Of a DNA stretch of 64,000 nt, positions 34,930-43,140 are shown piece by piece. The stretch covers positions 62,001 through 126,000 of the forward strand of contig UCKM01000015.1 of NCBI GenBank assembly GCA_900473175.1. Reading direction: 5' to 3'. Position 1 is the stretch's first letter. Every line of letters begins with the position of its first letter. Source of the stretch: Hyphomicrobiales bacterium. Lineage in GTDB: Bacteria; Pseudomonadota; Alphaproteobacteria; Rhizobiales; Rhizobiaceae. The position numbers and the translations under genes were made by a program. The notes beneath the pieces were generated by a model. That model made no database searches. It saw nothing but the letters and a program-made list of their open reading frames with translations, and was not told where the DNA came from.

Positions 34930-36033
34930 ATGACAGAAGTTGCGCCGTGGGAAGATGAAGGGCGTTCAGATCGCTTGTTCATCCATTTTGACGTTGAAGG
35001 TCATTTTCTCAAGCTCGATACTTTTATTCAAACTGCGGAAAGTGCCCGCGAGATCATCGCGGCGATAGACCAGACGTTCTTCAAAGGTGAATTGAAGTAT
35101 GAACTGATCGTGTTGCCGCCGGACGATGGCAGCTTCCTAACAAAATTTGGGGTCTTGGTTGCCGCTGGAACGGCAGCTTTTGGAATTTTGAATACTGACA
35201 TCGGCGCCGCTTATGTCGAGGGGTTGACAGGAAAAGCGCCAGTCGAATGGGCGAAAGAGCTTGGCCAGGATCATCGCGTGCGCGTCCAAGATGCCTATGA
35301 GATGATCGAGCCCAGGGAAGAGCCCTCACAAGAAACTACTCAGCCAACGCCTCCATCCCCAACCTCTACCAAATCAGAGAGCGATCAAGCGGCTTGCCGA
35401 ACTAGCGCGAAGATAATTGTCGCTATGGCGCGAGGTGTTCTTGAAAAGGAAACTGATGAATTAAACAGGATCGGCATGAACGTCGGCAATTTGTTCGACG
35501 CACTGGACGCGCGCGCAAAGTTCTATAGCGCCTGCATCAAAGATAGCGACGTTAGCCGGATCGGGTTCACGCCTGATGATGAGTTCCCGATCCCCCGCAA
35601 GTCATTCCCCGAGCGCGCCCAGAAGCCTACACCGCCAGACATTGAGGAAGATCCATCCGAGTGGGCGGTTGCCATCGAAAGCATTTATGTCACTTCCCCC
35701 AATTGGGATGAGGAAGATCAGAAAACCCGCCAATGGAAGGGCAAAGATCAAATTCGCCGTGACTGCTACTTCGTGATCGAAGACGCCGAGTTTTGGGGGC
35801 TGGTCAAGGTGAAAAGCTTGCACGTGGAGGTATTGGACAACCTTAAAGTCCAATGGGCTTATCAGATCAAGGAAGGCAGACCGAAAAACCGCAGGGTCCT
35901 ACGTGTCCTTGAGTTCAATGGGGATAAGCTGGCCGATCCCCTTATGCCCGATGCAATACGGGCAGTCCTGGGGAGCTTTTCGGCGATGAGTGCCCCGCGC
36001 GGTGAGCCTACACTGTTCGATGATCGGGACTAA
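34930..36033 (+). CDS. unrecognised island cargo protein (367 aa)
   Basis: The start is taken at the ATG at 34930; a TTG at 34900 would add ten residues. N-terminal part 1-70 is alpha/beta (LFIHFDVEGHFLKLDTFIQTA). A hydrophobic stretch follows at about 70-87 (FGVLVAAGTAAFGIL), then a Pro/Glu/Ser/Thr-rich linker (120-150). The C-terminal part (about 235-340) has strand-rich sequence with EDAEFWGLVKVKSLHVEVLDN. I do not recognise the family. It is the last gene before the first degenerate att copy, as cargo often is. Confidence 0.65.
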   Translation: MTEVAPWEDEGRSDRLFIHFDVEGHFLKLDTFIQTAESAREIIAAIDQTFFKGELKYELIVLPPDDGSFLTKFGVLVAAGTAAFGILNTDIGAAYVEGLTGKAPVEWAKELGQDHRVRVQDAYEMIEPREEPSQETTQPTPPSPTSTKSESDQAACRTSAKIIVAMARGVLEKETDELNRIGMNVGNLFDALDARAKFYSACIKDSDVSRIGFTPDDEFPIPRKSFPERAQKPTPPDIEEDPSEWAVAIESIYVTSPNWDEEDQKTRQWKGKDQIRRDCYFVIEDAEFWGLVKVKSLHVEVLDNLKVQWAYQIKEGRPKNRRVLRVLEFNGDKLADPLMPDAIRAVLGSFSAMSAPRGEPTLFDDRD

Positions 36034-36089
36034 CGTTCGAAAGAGCCTTCGCTACCGATCAAGCGCACAAGCCCGTATTGGGCTTGTGC
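36032..36089. repeat. att-like copy B plus hairpin
   Basis: AACGTTCGAAAGAGCCTTCGCTACC (split: 36032-36051 and 36052-36056) resembles the T-arm and acceptor end of the tRNA-Met at 31009. It continues into a hairpin GCACAAGCCC-GTATT-GGGCTTGTGC at 36065-36089. Bases 36043-36089 are identical to 37045-37091. It is a likely attR of the first island segment. Confidence 0.7.
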
Positions 36090-36114
36090 TCTCATTTCGT
36101 CACGGCGACACTCG

Positions 36115-36759
36115 CTATTTCACCGAGTTGCATATGCTGGCATCAAGCTCGCAAGGCACGTTTAAACGTGTCTCGTTGTTTGTCGATGCCCATGGATGCT
36201 CGAACGTCTTGCGGCACTGCGGGTACTTTGTTTGCCAGCCAGCGTCTGCCTTCACCCAATAAACGTCAAAGACGGCATTTACCCGCGTATCTGTTCCGAC
36301 TTTGAATGGGACCGACATGTACCAGCCAAGACCATCATCGTTGCTCGCCCCTGGGACCACCCGATAGATCGTCGTATTGAAGGTCGAACCGCCGTGGGTC
36401 TCAACGTCCTTGTCCCCTGCTCCCCGGGGACCAATGAGTTTTGCCTCACATATCGTATAGCCCACGTCCGTCCGGATGATGCCCCGCATATCCTGCTTAT
36501 CATTGGGTACAATCAGCTTAGCGGCTTCAGCAATGCTGGCGTTTACTTTATCCGGGTCACAACCGAAGAAGGCGCACGCGGCTGCAACCACTGCCTGGCC
36601 CTCCTTGGTGGTGAGTTCTTTCGTAGTCTTTTGAACGATATCCACCTTATCGTGTTGGACTAGAACGTCGTATCGATTGACGAGAATTTCCTGAGCGTCG
36701 GCGGTGGATGCCAGTGCCGCCCCCACACAAGCACAGCCAAATGCAAAGATGTTTCGCAT
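36115..36759 (-). CDS. secreted protein of unknown function
   Basis: 214 residues with a signal peptide ending STADA|QEILV. The mature part has four to six Cys (for example FFGCDPD, YTICEA, PQCRKT and NVPCEL) that could form disulphides in the periplasm. It lies alone between att copies B and C, as the sole cargo of a 1-kb segment. No family recognised. Confidence 0.65.
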   Translation of the reverse strand: MRNIFAFGCACVGAALASTADAQEILVNRYDVLVQHDKVDIVQKTTKELTTKEGQAVVAAACAFFGCDPDKVNASIAEAAKLIVPNDKQDMRGIIRTDVGYTICEAKLIGPRGAGDKDVETHGGSTFNTTIYRVVPGASNDDGLGWYMSVPFKVGTDTRVNAVFDVYWVKADAGWQTKYPQCRKTFEHPWASTNNETRLNVPCELDASICNSVK

Positions 36760-36973
36760 GTTGTCCTCCCAAACTTACGAGATCATTTGCGGTGCTAGAT
36801 TGTTCCTCGGCCCACAAGCATACAAAGTACCCCCATGCGCTCATGTCCTAATGGTGAACATTCTAGAGGAAATACCGAGGTTTATCGATTAGCCCAATAG
36901 GGGATACCCGTTGCACATTGGTAGTGCCCCCGGTCGATCAGCCGAGATGCATTACGAGGCCAATAAGCTGCGG

Positions 36974-37091
36974 CTATGCGATGAATTTTCCGATGCTTAT
37001 GATTTCCTGCCGATCGCGGTTTGTTGGGGGGGAACGTTCGAAACGAGCCTTCGCTACCGATCAAGCGCACAAGCCCGTATTGGGCTTGTGC
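36974..37091. repeat. att-like copy C with flanking homology and hairpin
   Basis: The 33 bp at 37026-37058 (seven G, then AACGTTCGAAACGAG and CCTTCGCTACC) are identical to 39329-39361. The preceding 50 bp are also similar to those before copy D. It is followed by the same hairpin as copy B (37067-37091). This is a probable junction between two inserted segments. Confidence 0.7.
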
Positions 37092-37102
37092 GCTAGTATC
37101 AG

Positions 37103-37258
37103 TCATCAAGCTTTATGATTTGGCCTTCACGAATTTCAAACACGCCATTTTCACCACCTTCTGCGATGAATTCGGCTTCGAGTTCAGCCCAAGTGCCGAG
37201 AGGCGTACCGCATGTGCTGCAATTGATCAGCGCGCCCGGCGTCACGTTTTGCGTGACC
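37103..37258 (-). pseudogene. 3' fragment of an unrecognised gene
   Basis: A 51-codon open frame without a start (an upstream TAG closes it) reads VTPGALINCSTCGTPLG and ends GVFEIREGQIIKLDD. The CSTC pair resembles half a zinc ribbon. It is probably the tail of a gene cut by a recombination event. The rest of 37092-37484 holds nothing that I can identify apart from the sulfatase ribosome site. Confidence 0.4.
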
Positions 37259-37484
37259 TAAGAAATCGTCGCTGTATATTTTCTTGTAACCGTTACGTAC
37301 TTGCGATGTTGGCTAATTCTGAAAAGAGTGGTCTTGAAGGGCCGTTCTTATTCCATGGCATCACGGCGCGGACCTTTCGCACGGCTACATCCACTGAGTA
37401 CACAGATGCTACGGGCGTAACGGCGCCGCATTACCCGCAGGAACGTGTCTCTCTGCCTTGGCCCAATCCACGGGAGGTACTGCA

Positions 37485-39140
37485 ATGGCAGACAATTCAA
37501 ACCCAAGCAGGCGTGATCTTTTGCTGACTGGCGGGTCGTTGCTCGCCATGTCGGCGATCGGCGCGGCTGCCACGAGTGTAACCGGCAAGAGCGCGAACGC
37601 CCAAGCATCTGGCAAAAAACCGAACATCGTCGTCATCATGGGTGACGACATCGGCATCTGGAATATCGGTGCCTATCATCGCGGTATGATGGCAGGGCGT
37701 ACTCCAAATCTCGACAAGCTCGCCGCAGAGGGCATGCTGTTTACCGATTACTACGCCGAGGCAAGCTGCACCGCGGGTAGAGCAAATTTCATCACCGGCG
37801 AGCTTCCGGTTCGTACCGGCATGACCACAGTCGGCCAAGCTGGCTCGCCAATCGGTATACCAGCGGCTGCACCCACCCTTGCTACCGTCCTGAAGTCCAT
37901 GGGCTACGCCACGGGGCAGTTCGGCAAGAACCACCTTGGCGACCTCAATGAGTTCCTCCCAACCGTCCACGGCTTCGACGAGTTCTTCGGCTATCTCTAT
38001 CACCTCGACGCGATGGAAGATCCGGCGCACCCCGGCTATCCGCAGGACCTGCTGAATGTCGTCGGTCCCCGCAACATGGTCCACTCGTGGGCCACCGATG
38101 TGGATGACCCGACGGAAATGCCGCGCTGGGGAAAGATCGGCAAGCAAAAGATCGAGGACGCCGGCACGCTGTTTCCGAAGCGGATGGAAACCGTTGACGA
38201 CGAAATTCAGGACCTTTCCTTCAAGTTCATCGACAAGGCCAAGGCCGACGGCAAACCGTTCTTCCTCTGGCTTAACCCGACGCGAATGCACATCGTCACC
38301 CACCTCTCGGAGAAGTACGAGAAGATGCGCAACTCTGAGAATGGCTGGACCATCCACGAGGCGGGAATGGCCCAACTCGACGATATCGTCGGTGCCACAA
38401 TGCAGAAGCTTAAGGACCTTGGGGTGGACGACAACACCATCATCATATTCACCACCGACAATGGCACCGAGAACTTTACCTGGCCGGATGGTGGCCAGAC
38501 CCCATTTTACGGCGGCAAAGGCACGACCTATGAAGGCGGTTTCCGCGCACCAGCCATGATCCGCTGGCCCGGGCATGTTCCTGCGGGCTCGATCGGAAAC
38601 GGTCTGTTCTCCGGGCTCGATTGGTTCCCTACCCTCGTAGCCGCTGCGGGCGATCCCAATATCATCGTCGAGCTGAAGGCCGGGAAGGACCTCAATGGCC
38701 AGAACTACAAGGTTCACCTCGACGGCTATGACCAGACCAGCATGATCACCGGAACGGGTAAATCGAACCGCCACGAGATTTGGTATTTCGCCGAAAGCAC
38801 ACTCGGTGCTGCCCGCATTGACGACTACAAATACACCTTCAAAGAACAGCCGGGCGGTTGGCTCGGTGACACGGTGACATTGGGTGCTCCGACCGTTGTC
38901 AACCTGCGTCTGGATCCGTTCGAGCGCACGGCTTTCTTCAAGGGGGGAAACAACGGCTCGCTCGAATATATGGAATGGTACAAATTCGAATTCTGGCGTT
39001 TCGTTCTCGTTCAGCAGAAGGTGGAGGAGTTGGCCAAGTCCGCCATCGACTTCCCGCCTATGCAGGCAGGCGCAAGCTTCGGGCTTAGTGCCGTCAAGGC
39101 TCAGATCGCAGAGGCCATGAGGAAACAACACGGGCAGTGA
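37485..39140 (+). CDS. Tat-exported sulfatase (CTAGR type)
   Basis: 551 residues from the ATG at 37485 (GGGAGG upstream). A twin-arginine signal is visible (SRRDLLLTGG). The sulfatase fold begins KPNIVVIMGDD, with Asp54-Asp55 as metal ligands. The formylglycine site is C95-T-A-G-R99, the C-x-A-x-R variant. HIVTHL and TTDNGTENF supply later active-site residues. It hydrolyses a sulfate ester, unknown, in the periplasm. A formylglycine-generating enzyme is needed and is not in the window. It resembles the sulfatase at 53295. Confidence 0.9.
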   Translation: MADNSNPSRRDLLLTGGSLLAMSAIGAAATSVTGKSANAQASGKKPNIVVIMGDDIGIWNIGAYHRGMMAGRTPNLDKLAAEGMLFTDYYAEASCTAGRANFITGELPVRTGMTTVGQAGSPIGIPAAAPTLATVLKSMGYATGQFGKNHLGDLNEFLPTVHGFDEFFGYLYHLDAMEDPAHPGYPQDLLNVVGPRNMVHSWATDVDDPTEMPRWGKIGKQKIEDAGTLFPKRMETVDDEIQDLSFKFIDKAKADGKPFFLWLNPTRMHIVTHLSEKYEKMRNSENGWTIHEAGMAQLDDIVGATMQKLKDLGVDDNTIIIFTTDNGTENFTWPDGGQTPFYGGKGTTYEGGFRAPAMIRWPGHVPAGSIGNGLFSGLDWFPTLVAAAGDPNIIVELKAGKDLNGQNYKVHLDGYDQTSMITGTGKSNRHEIWYFAESTLGAARIDDYKYTFKEQPGGWLGDTVTLGAPTVVNLRLDPFERTAFFKGGNNGSLEYMEWYKFEFWRFVLVQQKVEELAKSAIDFPPMQAGASFGLSAVKAQIAEAMRKQHGQ

Positions 39141-39161
39141 AATGAAGGCATTGATGCTGCG

Positions 39162-39188
39162 AACGGCTCTTGAGGAGCCGTTCCTTCC
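39162..39188 (+). terminator. hairpin downstream of the sulfatase
   Basis: Stem GAACGGCTC / GAGCCGTTC (39162-39170, 39176-39184) with loop TTGAG, followed by CTTCC. It has the position of a terminator but a poor U tract. Confidence 0.6.
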
Positions 39189-39263
39189 ATCCGTGCAATC
39201 GGCAACGGCGACGACGTAGCCAACGACGGACGGGCAGGCACAGGTCATAAACAGCTTGTTACT

Positions 39264-39361
39264 GTTATGCGGTAAATTTCCCGATGCTCATGATTTCATG
39301 CTGGTCGCGGTTTCGAACATGCGCCCTTGGGGGGGAACGTTCGAAACGAGCCTTCGCTACC
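39264..39361. repeat. att-like copy D
   Basis: 39329-39361 is identical to 37026-37058 (33 bp), and the 50-60 bp before it are similar to those before copy C. After CCTTCGCTACC it continues CATC, as the tRNA does, and not with the GATC-hairpin of copies B and C. It probably marks the right end of the composite island. The 155 bp from here to the IS element hold no gene. Confidence 0.65.
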
Positions 39362-39516
39362 ATCACTTTCCACAATGATTTCAGACAGTTATGGCGTTCC
39401 AGCGCGGCAGAAATTCCGATTTCATGTTGCGTTCATGTTGCACTCATTATCATTGATTTTTATAGGCTTTCACTAAGTAGCGGCTAGTCGACGCGACATG
39501 GACGCAACATGAAGCG

Positions 39517-40400
39517 GGTCTTGTCACATAAACTGAGGTGAAGTGGAGTTTGCCTCTCTGCTGCCTGTTTCAGGCAATCGCGATCGTCGCGATGTTCCAC
39601 TGGGCCATCGCATTGAGACGATGGTGGCGTATGGCATTTGCTGAGCGGTTGGAGCGAGGTGGGACGAAGAGATTTCTTAGGGCTGAGAAGATCGCGACGA
39701 AGCGTTGCAGGCCTCCTTGAGATCGGAAGCCCTGCATGATCCGCTCACGTTTCGTAGCGGCAGATGTGAATTCTCCGCCCGATTATTCAGCCCCTTGTGG
39801 CTCCGATGTTCAACGGAAGGCATGATTTGACGCCGAGCTGCTCGATAGGGGCGGAGCTTATCGGTGATCATACGCCTCGGCACCATGCCCTGCTTCTTTA
39901 GCAGACGCACCAGCAATCGCCTGGCAGCCTTGGCATTACGACGGTTTTGGACAATCGCGTCGAGCACATAGCCTTCCTGATCAACAGCCCGCCACAACCA
40001 GCACTTCTTGCCTGCGATGGTGATGACCATCTCGTCAAGGTGCCAGATATCATTTCCGCTTGGCTGCTTGCGGCGAAGGCGCCGGGCATAGCTCGGGCCG
40101 AACTTGATCCCCCAGGGCCGGACCGTTTCATAAGAGACGGTGATCCCGCGTTCCAGCAGCATTTCCTCAACGAGCCGCAAGCTCAATGGAAATCTGTAGT
40201 AGAGCCATACGGCACGGGCGATGATCTGAGCTGGGAAACGGTGACGTTTGTAGCTGACGGCAGGCTGGGTCATGCCGTGTCTTCTAGCTCAGAAATGCTG
40301 ACGCCACGTTTATGTGACAATACTTCGCGACGATCGCGATTGCCTGAAACAGGCAGCAGAGAGGCAAACTCCACTTCACCTCAGTTTATGTGACAAGACC
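39517..40400. mobile_element. IS6-family-like insertion sequence with 76-bp inverted repeats
   Basis: 884 bp. The ends 39517-39592 and 40325-40400 are perfect 76-bp inverted repeats starting GGTCTTGTCACATAAACTGA; IS6-family repeats are normally far shorter. A second copy of TTTATGTGACAA lies internally at about 40309. No 8-bp target duplication flanks it (ATGAAGCG left, TTCCTCAG right), so a deletion or rearrangement has probably followed insertion. The transposase gene is frameshifted. Confidence 0.85.
39677..40273 (-). pseudogene. IS6-family transposase, frameshifted near the C-terminus
   Basis: 198 codons remain in frame. The DDE triad is visible as Asp80 (WHLDEMV), Asp138 (ITDKLRPY) and Glu167 (NNRAENSH). 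After LPLR at about 39752 the frame goes wrong; a single extra base there would restore a segment reading RERIMQGFRSQGGLQRFVAI, which is the usual IS6 ending. One base seems to have been lost, so the copy is probably inactive unless a programmed shift occurs. Confidence 0.85.
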
Positions 40401-40598
40401 TTCCTCAGTGCTCGCTTTTCCTTCGAGTGCCTCCCCGAACTTTTGAAGATCGAAAACTTCAGAGGCAGACCCATATTGATGACTGATCCGGCCGACTGCG
40501 TTGGCGACAATTGATCTTGTTTTCGACGGACGCTGAAGATTGCCGGAAAGGCCGACAACTGTTGGATTGGGTATGGCAACTCCTGTGAAGCGGCACAC
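40401..40598 (-). pseudogene. N-terminal fragment of an NADPH-dependent FMN reductase
   Basis: The frame contains PTVVGLSGNLQRPSKTRSIV, the phosphate-binding start of SsuE/MsuE-type FMN reductases, then ASEVFDLQKFGEAL. After about 65 codons it runs directly into the right inverted repeat of the IS element, so the gene was cut there. The remaining C-terminal part is not found on the other side of the IS. Confidence 0.75.
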
Positions 40599-40769
40599 GT
40601 TCAGCCGCGAACTTGATCGGCGTGGGGATTAAGCCAAGTATTAACTTCAATGAGATGCGGATAGAGCATTCTCTCGCGGCGTTTGATGTTTGGACTGCGA
40701 TGACCAGTTATCTAAATGTCGCAGGCACATACGGGTGTTTTGTTCCACAATTGGTTGCAACTCTGTTGT

Positions 40770-41143
40770 CTAATTTTCAAGCTCCTTGGCGGAGCGAGAT
40801 TTCTCATTGATATCCGCAAAACGCGGGTCGAATTCACCTTCTGCCGACAGAGCCTTGCCCTTGAATTGGCCAGCAGACTGAAGCAGGTCAATTGTGTCTT
40901 GCTGGGTTGCCAAAAGTTCGGCTTTCAATCCGGGAATGCGGCTATTGCTACCATCGCTGTCTGCAACCACCTTGGCGTCGGCTTCACTCAAACGCTGATC
41001 CTTGATCAGATATTCGCTGATCCAGATATCTCTGTTTGTATTTTTCCAAAGATGGGCGCGGTACCAGTGAATGACGAGATCACGGATCGCAGCGGCCTGA
41101 GCTGGATCAGCAAGGGCCGCGGCTCCGTCACTTGCTGAACAGT
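40770..41143 (-). pseudogene. C-terminal fragment of an unrecognised protein
   Basis: About 120 codons in one frame (AAAIRDLVIHWYRAHLWKNT through KSRSAKELEN) that joins the broken DUF992 gene upstream without a proper start. It looks like the helical C-terminal part of another, secreted or soluble protein, fused by deletion. An ATG at 41177 would be formally possible, but its first residues derive from the junction. Confidence 0.5.
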
Positions 41144-41551
41144 TCAACATCCTGGCTGCATGAAATGGGCTGAACAATGCCGCCTCGCGAATCGCGTCAA
41201 AGTTTGCGACGATACCTGCTTGGTGCGGACAACTAAGGGTATCGGGAAACCGGCCCGGTGCACACGGCCCCGTGTCGTGAAGCCGAGGTCCACGCCAAAC
41301 TTCCTGATTTCGCCACTATAAGGTTCCGAACGATCGCCTCTCTGGCTCGAACGGAAAATGCAGTTGATTTCCTTGGCCGAACCCAAAAGGTAGCCGACGC
41401 CGCCGCCGAACGTGCAATCGAGGAAGCCGATCCTGACGCCGCCGCGCGCATCCGGGCTCTGGTACCGCACCGCATCAGCGGCATTGACGGGACCGCCTCC
41501 AATCCCCGCAAACAGAGTTCCGGACAGCACCGTTGCAAAGGTTTTTTTCAT
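41144..41551 (-). pseudogene. DUF992 secreted protein, broken C-terminus
   Basis: Starts at the ATG at 41551 with AAGGAG upstream. A signal peptide ends PVNA|ADAVR. The DUF992 core follows: GGVRIGFLDCTFGGGVGYLLGSAKEINCIF and IRKFGVDLGFTTRGRV. After about 100 residues the usual Gly/Ala-rich C-terminal half (hydrophobic strands) is missing and an unrelated tail is read. A deletion or frameshift near 41250 is the simplest cause. Confidence 0.75.
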
Positions 41552-41743
41552 GATTTTCTCCTTAAGATTTGGCCTGTGGATCCTGACATGTGATCGTCGG
41601 CAAGGTTGGGCAACGGTTTCCACGCAGAACTGCGGAATTTGGTGGCAAGAACCACCAGATCTGAAATCGTGTATGACGTAGCCGAAGGTTCATGGTTCGT
41701 CCAAAGTACCGGACAGTTTCGAGATGTTCTTGTCTTGATGCCT

Positions 41744-42316
41744 CTAGGCATCCTTCGGCAGCGCCGAGTGAATCCTTGAGATGAAGACACGGAAGTCCTG
41801 CATGAATTTGCTAAGGAAATCGGCGGTGGTGTCGTTCGTGACCTCGCCCTCATCGGTGATCAGCCCCGGTTTGAACTGAATATAGGCTTCCGGTGCACTC
41901 ATATGGGGAGAGTTGCAGAAACTGAGCACGCTGCGCAAATTCTGTTGGGCGACTGCTGTGCCAATCGCGCCCGGCGACGTGCCAATCACCGCTGACGGCT
42001 TGCGTGTGAACGAGTTGGTGCCGTAGGGGCGGCTCGCCCAGTCGATTGCGTTTTTCAGTCCGCCGGGGATGGATCGATTGTATTCGGGCGTGATGAACAG
42101 CACGGCGTCGACGGCGGCGATTGCCGCCTTGAATGCCTTGCCGGCCGGAGGGTAGTCAGCGTCATAGTCGTAGCTATAGAGCGGCAGGTCCTTGAAGGAT
42201 ATCTCCGACATTTCAAGTTCCGGCGGGGCGAACCGCACTAATGCCTTTGCGAGCCTGCGATTGATCGAGTCCTTGGCGAGGCTGCCGATTAAATAGCCTA
42301 CTTTATGCGTGGTCAT
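41744..42316 (-). CDS. NAD(P)H-dependent FMN/quinone reductase (ChrR-like)
   Basis: 190 residues. GSLAKDSINRRLAKAL is the FMN phosphate loop and TPEYNRSIPGGLKNAIDW the flavin-contact motif of the NADPH-dependent FMN reductase family (ChrR, YieF and related azoreductases). It reduces quinones, chromate or nitro compounds. It is complete, unlike the FMN reductase fragment at 40401. It stands co-directional with a nitroreductase and an MBL-fold gene. Confidence 0.88.
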   Translation of the reverse strand: MTTHKVGYLIGSLAKDSINRRLAKALVRFAPPELEMSEISFKDLPLYSYDYDADYPPAGKAFKAAIAAVDAVLFITPEYNRSIPGGLKNAIDWASRPYGTNSFTRKPSAVIGTSPGAIGTAVAQQNLRSVLSFCNSPHMSAPEAYIQFKPGLITDEGEVTNDTTADFLSKFMQDFRVFISRIHSALPKDA

Positions 42317-42402
42317 GTATTTCTCCAGATATCACGCACGACAAAAGACTATCATGCGCAAGAATTACAAAAAGGGGGTTCTTGTCCTTTGAGCGCGATT
42401 AG

Positions 42403-43068
42403 CTAACCGCCGACGAACGTAACTGTCTCGTCGAGCGGCGCGCGGCCCGTACGGGTGGAACTCACCGTGGTGTCCTCGTACCCGATCGACATGCCGCAGA
42501 AGAGGATGAGCCCGTCCGGGGGGGACAGGACCTCCGCGACCGTTTCGCGAACCTGCGACCACGCCATCTGCGGGCAACTGTGCAGCCCTTCGGCGCGGAG
42601 CAGGAGCATGACGGTCTGCAGATACATGCCGACGTCGGCCCATTGGGGCCGGCCGAGGTCGCGGTCGATGTAGCAGAAGAGGGCAGCGGGCGCGCCGAAA
42701 CAGTTCCAGTTGGCGATGGCGGCCCGCTGGCGCGCCTCCCAGTCCTCGCGCGCAATGCCGAGCGCGCTGTAGCGTTCCTTGCCGAAGGCGGATCGGCGCT
42801 CCCCGTACGGGGACTTCAGCACGGGTGGATACATCTCGTACTGCCGCTTGTCCCAAGCGTCGCCGTGGGCCACGCGCTCGACAGCGCTCGTCTTGAGCTC
42901 GGCCAGCGGCGCGCCGGCCAGCACGTAGGTGTTCCACGGCTGGATGTTCGATCCGGACGGGGCCCAAGCTGCGGCGGACAGCACGCGCTCCAGCACCTCC
43001 CTCGACACAGGCTCATCCTTGAATCCGCGCACCGCCCGTCGGCTTGTAACTGCCTCATATACGTCCAT
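42403..43068 (-). CDS. nitroreductase family protein
   Basis: 221 residues. RRAVRGFKDEPVSREVLERVLSAAAWAPSGSNIQPW contains the FMN-contact Arg-Arg and the PSGSN motif of the family. The C-terminal part has GLHSCPQMAW and the closing loop. It reduces nitro or quinone compounds with NAD(P)H. The codon use is markedly GC-rich compared with the genes at 40-42 kb, which hints at a separate origin. Confidence 0.9.
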   Translation of the reverse strand: MDVYEAVTSRRAVRGFKDEPVSREVLERVLSAAAWAPSGSNIQPWNTYVLAGAPLAELKTSAVERVAHGDAWDKRQYEMYPPVLKSPYGERRSAFGKERYSALGIAREDWEARQRAAIANWNCFGAPAALFCYIDRDLGRPQWADVGMYLQTVMLLLRAEGLHSCPQMAWSQVRETVAEVLSPPDGLILFCGMSIGYEDTTVSSTRTGRAPLDETVTFVGG

Positions 43069-43140
43069 AATGATCGCTTCCTTACTGCCGGTCTCGGTTT
43101 CAGATGCCGGCCGTCTAGTGCGGCCTGACCCAACAAGTGG

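Noticed and set aside
37021-37527. 168-codon plus-strand frame upstream of the first sulfatase
   Set aside because: It begins within att copy C, overlaps the sulfatase start and has no recognisable protein character.
37497-39248. 583-codon minus-strand frame over the first sulfatase
   Set aside because: Antisense shadow of a gene with full sulfatase motifs.
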